42,933 bases of DNA from positions 1 through 42,933 of the forward strand of contig JACOWY010000005.1 of the NCBI GenBank assembly GCA_016176555.1, given 5' to 3'. The position numbers and the translations under genes are program-made. The notes beneath the pieces were generated by a model that was given only the letters and a program-made list of their open reading frames with translations, was not told the DNA's origin and did no database searches. Shown here in pieces: positions 26,135-35,207 of this stretch; the stretch's first letter is position 1; every line of letters starts with the position of its first letter. This stretch comes from Candidatus Chisholmbacteria bacterium. Its GTDB lineage: Bacteria; Patescibacteriota; Microgenomatia; UBA1400; JACOWY01.

Positions 26135-27043
26135 CTAGAGTAGAAGCACTAAAACTCCCAAAAGCACAGTCACGATTCCTGCTCCCAAAAGCCCCACCGT
26201 CGGTCCACTCACCCCAGCTTCAGGCAAATTATCTCCACTCGTTGGCTGCGACACTCTTGGGGCAGCAGAAGGCGTTGGTGTCGGCGATGCGCCACCAAGA
26301 TCACACGTGCAGTCCCCATCGTTGGGGCACAGCGAATTGACACACGAACCACTGACACACACCAGCGCCCCTACGCAATCGTTATCTACCGTGCAACTCC
26401 CTTGACACGCCGTGGCCGTCGGCGACGGTGATGGCGATGGCGAAGCCGTTGGACTTGGCGACGGTGAAGGGCTGGGGGAAGCAGAAGGTGAAGGTGAAGC
26501 GCAGCTTAATAAGGACTCTTCAATCGAAGCTACCAACTCATTTTTCTTCTTCTCTTTCTCAAAAACCCTGATTCTCACCTTTTTTACTCCAGCAGGAGGC
26601 AGAGGTTGATAAGTAAAAGTAAACGTGCCCTTTTCTTCGTCTGGGTGATCAAAATTTTGCTCATTATCCCAACCACTACTTGTCTCAGAAAAATCGGCAG
26701 TTACCGTAAAACTCTCCCGCTCCGGCACAGTCACTGTAAACCCATTACAAATTTGGGCTATTGGCCAAGGTTCTTCTTTCGCCGGAGCCGGAGCAGGTGC
26801 CGTCGGCGCCACCGGCTCTGGCCCAATTTCTTGAAGTCTTAACGCCGTGATAATCGCCACCGTCCCCAATAACAATACTGCCAACACCACGCCCACAATC
26901 AGGAGCGTCCGCCGTTTTTTCCCGCCGCCATTGCCCACATCACTCGAAGTAAAAGACGTTCCTGCCGTCGCTTCCGGGATTGGGCTGGGAGGAGGTGGTG
27001 GACTAGAAGGTAATGGTGGTGGAGCAATAGGTGGAGTACTCAT
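26135..27043 (-). CDS. Membrane-anchored surface protein: TM, Ig-like segment, Ser-Pro linker, Cys-rich module, LPEAG-TM end
   Basis: CQGSCTVDNDCVGALVCVSGSCVNSLCPNDGDCTC; ends NLPEAGVSGPTVGLLGAGIVTVLLGVLVLLL. Confidence 0.75.
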   Translation of the reverse strand: MSTPPIAPPPLPSSPPPPPSPIPEATAGTSFTSSDVGNGGGKKRRTLLIVGVVLAVLLLGTVAIITALRLQEIGPEPVAPTAPAPAPAKEEPWPIAQICNGFTVTVPERESFTVTADFSETSSGWDNEQNFDHPDEEKGTFTFTYQPLPPAGVKKVRIRVFEKEKKKNELVASIEESLLSCASPSPSASPSPSPSPSPTASPSPSPSPTATACQGSCTVDNDCVGALVCVSGSCVNSLCPNDGDCTCDLGGASPTPTPSAAPRVSQPTSGDNLPEAGVSGPTVGLLGAGIVTVLLGVLVLLL

Positions 27044-27086
27044 AGGTAAAAGGTGCCATGTCTATCACGGCTACTTTCTAAAAAAT

Positions 27087-27671
27087 CTACAACAGCAGTA
27101 CCAATATTCCGAGTAACACCGTTGTCAACCCTGCACTCAAAAGCCCCAAAGTCGGCAAACTCACTCCCGCTTCAGGCAGCTCCACCGTTTCCACCGTCTC
27201 CGGCGTCGGCTGAGGCCCACCCACCGCACAAGTGCAATCTCGCTCGCTCGGGCAGCTAGCATTCACACATACTCCGTTTGAGCAGATGAGGCTGCCAGCG
27301 CAGTCGGCATCCACTACACAATTGTTGTAGCAACCAGTGGGCGGAGAAGGCGAAGGAGTCGGAGTCGGCGTTGGTGAAGCCGATGGCGAAGGTGACGGAG
27401 ACGGAGAAGGAGACGGCGAAGGCGAGGCGGATGGGCTAGGTGATGGTGACGGTTTTGCCGATGGCGAAGGCGAAGGTGACGGAGACGGGCTCGCCTCAAC
27501 CGTAAACACCAACGTACAGACTGATTCCTTTGCCGGCGCCGGCGCCGGCGCAGTCGGCGCCACCGGTTCTGGCCCAATTTGTTGCAGCCTCAATGCCGTC
27601 ACCACCGCCACCACTGCCAATACCAGTGTAGCGATCGACAGTAAAACAACTAGCGCTGTTTTATTTTTCAT
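27087..27671 (-). CDS. Paralogous surface protein with SP linker, Cys-rich module and LPEAG-TM end
   Basis: CYNNCVVDADCAGSLICSNGVCVNASCPSERDCTC; ends LPEAGVSLPTLGLLSAGLTTVLLGILVLLL. Confidence 0.75.
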   Translation of the reverse strand: MKNKTALVVLLSIATLVLAVVAVVTALRLQQIGPEPVAPTAPAPAPAKESVCTLVFTVEASPSPSPSPSPSAKPSPSPSPSASPSPSPSPSPSPSPSASPTPTPTPSPSPPTGCYNNCVVDADCAGSLICSNGVCVNASCPSERDCTCAVGGPQPTPETVETVELPEAGVSLPTLGLLSAGLTTVLLGILVLLL

Positions 27672-27679
27672 GAAAGTTT

Positions 27680-28666
27680 CTAATCACTTTTACCCCACTC
27701 AGTACAACGTGACTTTGAACTATCAGTGCACACCCGACACTGCACTTGCCAGCCTCCTGCCTTATCAATCATTATTTTTGCCGTGGCTTTCGCCTTGTTG
27801 TCGCTCCGCGTGCCCGCTACTTTGGTGTAAGCACCACTACCCACTTTGTAGCGGAACTCATACGCTGGATCAGCCGCCGAAAATTCTGCCTCACACGTAA
27901 ACGTCACTTCCTGGTTAAGTTTAGGGTGATCGACATTTTTACCCAAGCCCTCGCACTCCAGCTTCTCTTTTTTCTTTTTCTCACCTGGCTTATCAGTTTC
28001 AGTTACTTCCCGGTTACCCCCCGGCCCGCTACACGATGGGTCACACAAGCTCACCGCCTGCCACCCACCATTTTTATCTGTCGACCGTCTTCTATCCACT
28101 TGGGCGCAGGGGCTACTACTCGTACCGAAGGAAAAACTCGGACTTTCACCTACCCCGGACTCACATTTTCTGTCTGCACTGCAGCGGTCGCAACTAAAGA
28201 AGATATAATCCCAGCCGCTCTCTTGAATAATATTGTTCTTATCCACTTCGTCCCCGCCTGCTTTCTGTTTTTCCTCCCAAGAGTGCGAAGCATCCGCCGT
28301 CGGCACTACCTTACCTTCCTCATTCACAAACACCGCTAGGCCATCCCCCTTTGCATCGGTAATGGGTGCGTCTTTATATTCTTCTGTCTTTTTTAATTCT
28401 TTATTCCGGTCTTTTATACTGTCTTGCTCTTTGTCCCAATTTTTATCACTTCTTGTTGTCTGGTTTTCACCTGGCTTGGGCGGCGCATCCGGGTGATGCC
28501 CTCCCGGAATTTTGGCACACCAGGACTTTAGATGATCGTCAGGTTCGTTGACGCACTCCATCGCCCAAGCTTTAGTGGCCAAGATACCGAAAGCGACACT
28601 CATCGCCACTACACTCAAAACCGCCATACCCTTCCTGATGATTGCTAGAGAGAAATGTTCTTGCAT
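27680..28666 (-). CDS. Secreted Cys-containing protein with Ig-like C-terminus, 328 aa
   Basis: N-terminal hydrophobic signal; several Cys pairs; charged linker. Confidence 0.6.
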   Translation of the reverse strand: MQEHFSLAIIRKGMAVLSVVAMSVAFGILATKAWAMECVNEPDDHLKSWCAKIPGGHHPDAPPKPGENQTTRSDKNWDKEQDSIKDRNKELKKTEEYKDAPITDAKGDGLAVFVNEEGKVVPTADASHSWEEKQKAGGDEVDKNNIIQESGWDYIFFSCDRCSADRKCESGVGESPSFSFGTSSSPCAQVDRRRSTDKNGGWQAVSLCDPSCSGPGGNREVTETDKPGEKKKKEKLECEGLGKNVDHPKLNQEVTFTCEAEFSAADPAYEFRYKVGSGAYTKVAGTRSDNKAKATAKIMIDKAGGWQVQCRVCTDSSKSRCTEWGKSD

Positions 28667-28674
28667 AACACCAC

Positions 28675-29637
28675 TTATTCGCTCGTCAGAGTAGTGCTCA
28701 CCTTAACCACAATTGACTGCGGCATATCTTCCTCCTCGGGCGAGTCATAGGAAATAATTAGCCAATCAAATGCCATGATAGTGGGATCGTCATAGTAAGC
28801 TGTGAAATAACTCACGGTACCTTCTGGCTCACTCGTCAGCGCCATCTCGCCCAACAATATATATTCACTCTCTCCTAATAATTTGTACTCGCTCCCCCTT
28901 TGGATCCATAACTTCGGCACCGTCTCGCTCTCACTAGTCAACCCGGTGACTCGCGAGAATACAAAAACGAGTCCTTCTTCCGGATCGTACTTGAAGTAAG
29001 CCGAGCCCGAGACACCACTGTCTGGTTCAGCCATAGTCACTGCTTTAATAGACAAATCCACTGGTGCAGTCGGATCTTGAGATACGTACTTTTGCACTAA
29101 GTATTGGTACATATCGGGCATAATCTCCTTATTGTCAATCACCCCACTGGCTTGGAGTGCCGGAGCCCGCGTTTCTGTTGTCTCTTGTGGTGAACTCAAC
29201 CTCGTCACCCCCACTCCTATCCCTCCCCCGATCACCAACATTAAAGCCACTAAACCGACGACTTTCAGTGCTTTCGAGCCTTTTTTAACATGCTCTTGTG
29301 GTGCTTGAGGTGCCTCTACTTCAGGAGGGACCTGAGCCTCATCTTTGCTATCACTAGGGTCAGGCCCACTCGCCATTAACGTCGTTTTTGTCTCCGCTGG
29401 TTTGGCTGCTTTTGCCGGCTCTTCTTCCTTTAGTAAAGCCTCAGCTTTAGCCTTGGCCGCTTCCAGTTCCGAAGGTGTGGGTGCCTGAGTAGAATAGGGA
29501 GACGTCGTAGTTTGAGGTTCACTCGGAATTTCTGTCTGGGGGGTAGCCGAAGATTCTTGTGGGGAAGAACCGGCAGTAGTCGCAGGTGATTTTTGGGTAT
29601 CTGTTGAAGTAGGCGAGTCGGTCATGGGCAACACCAA
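28675..29637 (-). CDS. Membrane-anchored hypothetical protein, 320 aa
   Basis: Ser/Thr/Pro-rich N-terminus, one TM (ALKVVGLVALMLVIGGGIGVGV), extracellular domain. Confidence 0.6.
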   Translation of the reverse strand: MVLPMTDSPTSTDTQKSPATTAGSSPQESSATPQTEIPSEPQTTTSPYSTQAPTPSELEAAKAKAEALLKEEEPAKAAKPAETKTTLMASGPDPSDSKDEAQVPPEVEAPQAPQEHVKKGSKALKVVGLVALMLVIGGGIGVGVTRLSSPQETTETRAPALQASGVIDNKEIMPDMYQYLVQKYVSQDPTAPVDLSIKAVTMAEPDSGVSGSAYFKYDPEEGLVFVFSRVTGLTSESETVPKLWIQRGSEYKLLGESEYILLGEMALTSEPEGTVSYFTAYYDDPTIMAFDWLIISYDSPEEEDMPQSIVVKVSTTLTSE

Positions 29638-29662
29638 TAATTCGGACCATCATCTGAGTGTT

Positions 29663-31069
29663 TTAAACTTTGAGTCTCAATTGCCAAAACACTCCCGCAC
29701 CAAAGAGGCCCAGACCCAGTATGAAGAGGGCTAAGGTTGGTGTCAAGTTTCCCGCCACCGGCACCCCGCTCGCCGTTGAAGGTTGCGACACTCGTGCTGA
29801 ATCAGTCGCCGTCGGCGCAGGTGAAGGCGAGGGGCTGGCCGTCGCCGATGGCGTTGCTTCAAATGCCGGCAAACTCGAATTCCCCTCTGCCGCCAGCACT
29901 ACAAAAGACCGCGACAATCTTTGCAAAATCCCGTTCTCGTCAGTATAGGACACCGTCACCGTATGCTCTCCCGCAGTCAGGTCCGCTGGCGGCGACCATT
30001 GCCAAAAACCATCATTTCCCACTTCAATGGTATCCGTGTATGGCGTCGGCGACTCCACCGTAATCGTCAAGGTGACGTTTTTGGGGCTGGTGCCAAATAT
30101 TTCTGGCCTGGTAGTCGCTACTTGTTCGCCTTCCGCCTCAGGATTAACTATGCCTAGCTCATAAGACGAACTAGCTTCTTGAGCTGGCCCCAAAGACTGC
30201 AACGAAAACTTACTTTGCTCCAAAGTAGCCTCCGCAGTCTCACTGGTATCACCATCCAGTTCCGCTCCAGGGGGCACGCTAGTTTCCTCCTGATCTCCAC
30301 CCCCGCTTGAGCCGCGGAAATCCAAGGTTTGTCCCATAGTTATCGGCGGCACCGGCGCATCGTTAGCCGTGGTCGTCACCGCCGTCGCTGTTTGCCCTTG
30401 GCCATCTTGCACAAACAATTCCACCAAAGTTGCTTGGCGGTCGTAGTCAACATATTGAGCTAAATCTCGTGTTCTCGCCGTCGACAATGACACCGCCCAG
30501 TTGCCTTCAGCCTTAGCCAGAGCCGACAGCGGAGTTGAATTAGGCAAAGTCACATACACTAGCGCCCCCGAAGCTGGGCCACCTTGAGAAGTTTGGATCG
30601 TGCCGTAGACAGTATCAGCTGGCGGCGGCGTCCCCAACACCGCTGGCGTTTGCACCGAATAAGCTTGGCCGCCATTATCGAACAACACTCGTTGTGCCCC
30701 CGACCCTAGCTTAAAGTAATAGGTCGTCTCCGGCTTAAGCCGAGTCATAGTCACGTGATGCGTCAGATACGAGCCCACCGATCCCGACAACTGATCTCGA
30801 TCATCACTCACCGTTTGATCTAAGCTTCCCGCCGCCGTCCCATAACGCACAAAGCCCACCGTGACTTGGTCAGTAATCCAAGACACCGAAAACGAATTTT
30901 CCGAAATATTGGTAATTTTTATTTCTTTGGGTGTTTCCTCCGCTGCCGCCCGGGGAATGAGCGTCGCCCGTCCCACCAAAAATAAACCCGTCCCCAAGCC
31001 CGCAATCAAAAGCAGTAAGCCCAACAACGTGGGTATTCGTTTAGATAGAAGGTTGCTAAATACTGCCAC
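29663..31069 (-). CDS. Fibronectin-III-like (purple acid phosphatase N-terminal-like) surface protein with C-terminal TM
   Basis: KITNISENSFSVSWITDQVTVGFVRYG ... LKPETTYYFKLGSG; GVPVAGNLTPTLALFILGLGLFGAGVFWQLRLKV; GTG start at 31069 overlaps the upstream ORF by 14 nt. Confidence 0.7.
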   Translation of the reverse strand: MAVFSNLLSKRIPTLLGLLLLIAGLGTGLFLVGRATLIPRAAAEETPKEIKITNISENSFSVSWITDQVTVGFVRYGTAAGSLDQTVSDDRDQLSGSVGSYLTHHVTMTRLKPETTYYFKLGSGAQRVLFDNGGQAYSVQTPAVLGTPPPADTVYGTIQTSQGGPASGALVYVTLPNSTPLSALAKAEGNWAVSLSTARTRDLAQYVDYDRQATLVELFVQDGQGQTATAVTTTANDAPVPPITMGQTLDFRGSSGGGDQEETSVPPGAELDGDTSETAEATLEQSKFSLQSLGPAQEASSSYELGIVNPEAEGEQVATTRPEIFGTSPKNVTLTITVESPTPYTDTIEVGNDGFWQWSPPADLTAGEHTVTVSYTDENGILQRLSRSFVVLAAEGNSSLPAFEATPSATASPSPSPAPTATDSARVSQPSTASGVPVAGNLTPTLALFILGLGLFGAGVFWQLRLKV

Positions 31070-31403
31070 TGGTGGTTGCCTCCTCCGTGTCAGAAGTTGT
31101 ATCGATAGTAACACTTCCGCTTGCCTCAGGAGCCTCAACAGGCGCCAGCTCAATCGGCGTTACCTCTAGCGCATTAAGTTCAGCTGACTCAATGTGCAGT
31201 CGCCCCCGAATGAGCTCTAGCGCCTCTTGGTCCAAGCTTTCTTTTATGGGCTCCTGTTCCTCAGCTGATACCTCAATCTCCGCAGGTCTGGCCAAACTCC
31301 GAAACACTTCAAAACCTACCCATGCCAACACCGTGATCGTCGTAAATATCGCCAGGTAAAGATAAGAAACGGACAAATGATCAACATCAAGAGGCTGCTT
31401 CAT
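31056..31403 (-). CDS. Small single-TM protein in a PilN/PilO neighbourhood
   Basis: TM YLAIFTTITVLAWVGFEV; start overlaps the pilO-like stop. Confidence 0.5.
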   Translation of the reverse strand: MKQPLDVDHLSVSYLYLAIFTTITVLAWVGFEVFRSLARPAEIEVSAEEQEPIKESLDQEALELIRGRLHIESAELNALEVTPIELAPVEAPEASGSVTIDTTSDTEEATTSGSI

Positions 31404-32170
31404 CTGGAACCTCCTCCATTCGAGCCTGGCAGGGTACCATGGGCTTTAGCCCCATGGAGGAATGCCAGGCAGAACGAACTCCGACAGGCGAAGCCCGAGG
31501 ATACCACGGGCGTTAGCCCGTGGTTGTTCATAATCTCTGAGGCTGGCAACATCAGCGCCGCCCCTGTCAGCTCTGCTATTATAGGAAACCCCTGCCGCGA
31601 CACACCCTGGCTACTCGAAAGTAGCATCACTTCGTCAAGGATAATAATTCGATCCAGTCGCTCGATTGTCTCCAAAAACGCTTTGACATCAGCAAAATTT
31701 CCCCCCACCGTCAAAGACACCGGTACCCCTACTACCTCTTGTTCCCCCAAACTTTGTCGTCCCTCTTCTCCCTCAGGATCAATATCCGTGGCCACCAGAG
31801 TGACATTATTTTGCGCTGCCAGATATTCAAATGTCAAAAGCAATCGATCTGCTGCGGCATCGGCTGGCAGGACATTCTCCACCAAAACTAGCTCTTCCGA
31901 GAGATTCCCGAGCTCACCTTGGAGTACATTCAAGGCCGCAATCTTGGTATCCAACGCCGCATCGACTTTACGTTTATCTTCTATCTCCCGCACCAAAAGC
32001 CCAATCGTAGTCAACGTCGGTCGAATCGCCAAAAGAGAAAAAAAGGTCACCGTCATAAATGACAACAACACAAAAAACGACACTTTTACGATCGGTCGCT
32101 CGTAAATTTTCCGCAAATTCCCGTAGTATTGTCGATAGCGGTAATATTCCCGCCGATAATCAAAGACCAT
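31400..32170 (-). CDS. PilO-like pilus assembly protein
   Basis: TM plus coiled coil; LVLVENVLPADAAADRLLLTFEYLAAQNNV; position next to PilN-like gene. Confidence 0.65.
   Translation of the reverse strand: MVFDYRREYYRYRQYYGNLRKIYERPIVKVSFFVLLSFMTVTFFSLLAIRPTLTTIGLLVREIEDKRKVDAALDTKIAALNVLQGELGNLSEELVLVENVLPADAAADRLLLTFEYLAAQNNVTLVATDIDPEGEEGRQSLGEQEVVGVPVSLTVGGNFADVKAFLETIERLDRIIILDEVMLLSSSQGVSRQGFPIIAELTGAALMLPASEIMNNHGLTPVVSSGFACRSSFCLAFLHGAKAHGTLPGSNGGGSR
31424..31523. repeat. Hairpin pair inside the 3' end of the pilO-like gene
   Basis: GCCTGGCA (31424-31431) / TGCCAGGC (31463-31470) enclosing CATGGGCTTTAGCCCCATG; CCACGGGC-GTTA-GCCCGTGG (31504-31523). Confidence 0.85.
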
Positions 32171-32768
32171 CGTTTCCTTCCGCCGCTTGTTGTCGCGGTA
32201 CCTCTTGGCTTTGCGCCGTCTTCGCTCCTGACCTTTGCGCCTCAATCTCAAAATCAAGCCCATTGCCCTGGCTCCCGGCGCTACTGATTCGTTTGACCGT
32301 CACCTTGGAGAATCCTTTTTCTGCCCGCATCGTGGAAAGGAGCGTCTGTAAACCCGCTTCAGAAAAAGCTATTCCTTGGAATGTCACCGCCTCGGGGGTA
32401 TAAGTTAAACTGGTATACACGAGATCTATCGGCGTTAACCGCGCCGTCGTGGTCATTAAAGTGGCCATACCTAACTGCTCCGAAGTCAATTCTTTGACTA
32501 AATCAAGCCTCGCTTGTAGCACCCGCACCCTAGACTCTATCGTCGCATAGGAAGCGAGGACATTCTGTTTTGCCGCCATGGCTTCATTAAGATCCGTCAT
32601 TTGCCGATCCAAAGAAAACCGCGCTAAAAATGAGCTAATCACCACGAGCTCCGTGCCGATGACAATGTACCTTCCCACCGTCAACGCCCATTTGAGAAAC
32701 TTGCCTAAAAAGCTTCGCTCAAATTCGTCTTTAGGGAGTAGATTAATGGTCAATGTCTGGGCAGTCAT
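32160..32768 (-). CDS. PilN-like pilus assembly protein
   Basis: TINLLPKDEFERSF ... single TM ... VTFQGIAFSEAGLQTLLSTM. Confidence 0.7.
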   Translation of the reverse strand: MTAQTLTINLLPKDEFERSFLGKFLKWALTVGRYIVIGTELVVISSFLARFSLDRQMTDLNEAMAAKQNVLASYATIESRVRVLQARLDLVKELTSEQLGMATLMTTTARLTPIDLVYTSLTYTPEAVTFQGIAFSEAGLQTLLSTMRAEKGFSKVTVKRISSAGSQGNGLDFEIEAQRSGAKTAQSQEVPRQQAAEGNDGL

Positions 32769-32948
32769 AGCAAGATATTCCTTTAAAAATCTAAATCAGC
32801 GCTTCCTCGGCCCCGCTTAGCGAGGCGTAGAGATGCACAACCAACCTCTCTCTATTCGAAAAGAGGTCCTTAACTCCCAGTATAACAAGAGATCCTTATC
32901 AGCGCGATACTAACTGAATTCTAAAAGCAAAAGAGGCAATGCTGATCT

Positions 32949-33272
32949 CTAAGCAATTTTCTTCTTCGCCCGACCCGATTTTGTTTTTTTACTTACAGTT
33001 TTCTTTGCCGCAGCAGTTGACGTGGCCGCCTTGCCCATTTTCCGCGCTGCTTTTATCAATCGAGACTTAAGTCGCGCCGCCGTGTTGGGGTGAAGCACTT
33101 TCTTTTTGGCCGCTCTATCCAGCGTTGCCTGGGCTTTTTTCAAGCTATCCGAAGTTGGTCGCCATCGAGCCTGCTTTACCGCCAGACTCACTTGCTCCCG
33201 AATGCGCCGCTTAAATACCGTTCTCCTGATATCACGTCTTAAAGCTTTTCTCGCTGAAGTAGTTATTGGCAC
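32949..33272 (-). CDS. rpsT: 30S ribosomal protein S20 (GTG start likely)
   Basis: VPITTSARKALRRDIRRTVFKRRIREQV ... VLHPNTAARLKSRLIKA. Confidence 0.9.
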   Translation of the reverse strand: MPITTSARKALRRDIRRTVFKRRIREQVSLAVKQARWRPTSDSLKKAQATLDRAAKKKVLHPNTAARLKSRLIKAARKMGKAATSTAAAKKTVSKKTKSGRAKKKIA

Positions 33273-33332
33273 GGCGCTAATTTTAACAAAAACCTCTGGC
33301 AAAAACAATTCTTCTGGGGTACACTAGTCTAA

Positions 33333-35204
33333 ATGGTCAGCCATCTATTACAAGACAGCCGAATACCGTCCCGCTTAGCGGGGCGGATGAACCTGCCTGC
33401 CGGCAGGCAGGGGCGATCTAAAAGGAATGATCCGGCGAAGCCGGAGAATTCAAAGCGGCCCGTCAAACGGGCCAGCCACGTTCGACTGTGGCGTAACAAA
33501 CTGTTTTCTCTACAGAGAGAAAACCCCGGCCTATTAGGCCGGGGAAGTTTATTTCGTAATGGTTCTCGTTTGTTCTCCAGGGAACAAACCAATATTCTTT
33601 CTGCCGCCACGGTCATCACCGGGGCGGTATTTCTCGCGGCCATTGTCGGGGTTATTAGAAACAGGCTTTTAAACGCCTATTTTTATACCCCCGAGTTGTT
33701 GCCCCAACTTGACGCCTATTGGGCTGCCTTCCGTATCCCCGATACCATCTTCCAACTTCTCGTCATTGGCGCTCTCTCTGCTGCCTTTATCCCCGTTTTT
33801 AGCAAATATATTAACGCAGACAAAAATGAGGCGTATCACGTTGCCTCTGCCACCGTCACCGTCATAGTCTTCATTTTTGCCCTGGTCGCTACCCTCATTG
33901 CCATTTTTGCTCATCCCCTTTCCTCTTTCATCACTCACGGATTTTCCCCTAACCAAATCGACACCATGGCCAACCTCACCCGCATCATGATTTTTGCTCA
34001 GGTATTTTTTGCTGTTTCCAACTTCCTCACCGGCATCATTCAAGCCCAAAAACGCTTTCTCGTTCCCGCTCTCGCCCCCATTATGTACAACGTCGGCATC
34101 ATTTTAGGCACCGTGCTGTTGAGCCGCAGCATCGGCATCTATGGTCCAGCAGTTGGTGTCGTCCTCGGCGCCTTTCTCCACTTCGCCGTCCAGTTACCCT
34201 TAAGTCGAGAACTGGGTTTCCGGCTTCATTTCGTCTGGGATCCGTTACACCAAGGGGTCAAGCAAATCGCCCGCCTAATGGGACCCCGAACACTTGCTCT
34301 CTCTATCACCCAACTCGAACTTACCGTCATGGTGTATATCGCTTCCGCGCTCACTGCCGGCAGCCTTACCATTTTTTATCTCGCCCAACAACTCATGAAT
34401 CTCCCTGTTCGCTTAGTCGGTCTGCCCATCGGCCAAGCTTCATTCCCGTTTTTGGCTAAAGAAACTGCCGCCGAGGAAAAAAAAGAATTTACTCAAACCT
34501 TAACCCACTCCCTCCTCCAAATTCTCTACGTTGCCCTCCCTCTAAGTGCCATCCTCATCGTCTTGCGCATTCCTCTCGTTCGTCTTGCCTACGGAGTCAA
34601 AAACTTTCCTTGGGCTGCCACTCTCCTTACTGGTAAAGTTGTCGCCATTCTGGTTCTCTCCACCTTTGCCCAAGCTATTGCCCAAATTCTCGTCCGCGCC
34701 TACTATGCCAGACACGATACCAAAACACCACTCATTATCGGCATCGTCAGCGCGGCCGTTAATATCACCGCTGCCTTCCTCTTTGTCTTCCAGTTTAATC
34801 TGGGCATTATTGGCTTGGCCTTTGCCTTAACGCTCGGCAACATTGTTCATGGCGTCGGCCTATTAGTAGTCATGTATCAAAGACTTGGCAGCATCACCCA
34901 TCGGCAACTTACTGTCCCCATCGCCAAAATGGCCCTTTCCACTTTCCTCACCGGCATTTCGCTTTGGATTCCCCTCCGTCTTTTGGATCAACTTGTCTTC
35001 GACACCACCCGCACCCTCCCTCTGGTTGCCTTAACCGGCACCGTTGCTATCATCGGCACCGGCTTCTATCTGCTCTTTTCAAAACTTTTACGTATTAAAG
35101 AGCTCGATACATTCAAGGAGCTCATTCACCGAGTCGGTAACTGGCGCCACCTGTTAAGTCAATCCCAAGAAACCATCGGTCCCGTCCCCCAATCCCAGGA
35201 GTAA
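33333..35204 (+). CDS. murJ: MurJ/MviN lipid II flippase
   Basis: REQTNILSAATVITGAVFLAAIVGVIRNRLLNAYF ... GALSAAFIPVFSKY; 14-TM pattern. Confidence 0.9.
   Translation: MVSHLLQDSRIPSRLAGRMNLPAGRQGRSKRNDPAKPENSKRPVKRASHVRLWRNKLFSLQRENPGLLGRGSLFRNGSRLFSREQTNILSAATVITGAVFLAAIVGVIRNRLLNAYFYTPELLPQLDAYWAAFRIPDTIFQLLVIGALSAAFIPVFSKYINADKNEAYHVASATVTVIVFIFALVATLIAIFAHPLSSFITHGFSPNQIDTMANLTRIMIFAQVFFAVSNFLTGIIQAQKRFLVPALAPIMYNVGIILGTVLLSRSIGIYGPAVGVVLGAFLHFAVQLPLSRELGFRLHFVWDPLHQGVKQIARLMGPRTLALSITQLELTVMVYIASALTAGSLTIFYLAQQLMNLPVRLVGLPIGQASFPFLAKETAAEEKKEFTQTLTHSLLQILYVALPLSAILIVLRIPLVRLAYGVKNFPWAATLLTGKVVAILVLSTFAQAIAQILVRAYYARHDTKTPLIIGIVSAAVNITAAFLFVFQFNLGIIGLAFALTLGNIVHGVGLLVVMYQRLGSITHRQLTVPIAKMALSTFLTGISLWIPLRLLDQLVFDTTRTLPLVALTGTVAIIGTGFYLLFSKLLRIKELDTFKELIHRVGNWRHLLSQSQETIGPVPQSQE
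33366..33589. repeat. Array of eight different hairpins in the murJ N-terminal reading frame
   Basis: 33366-33386, 33392-33411, 33431-33445, 33457-33473, 33475-33492, 33503-33524, 33524-33544, 33568-33589; each an inverted repeat of different sequence. Confidence 0.92.
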
Positions 35205-35207
35205 ATT

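Noticed and set aside
26400-27500. CRISPR-like regular short repeats
   Set aside because: They are Ser-Pro linker codons (GGCGAAGG-type) in two surface-protein genes; no constant repeat with unique spacers and no cas genes
33329-33643. Minus-strand ORF (104 aa) across the murJ hairpin array
   Set aside because: Palindromes tend to keep both strands open; MurJ homology supports the plus strand
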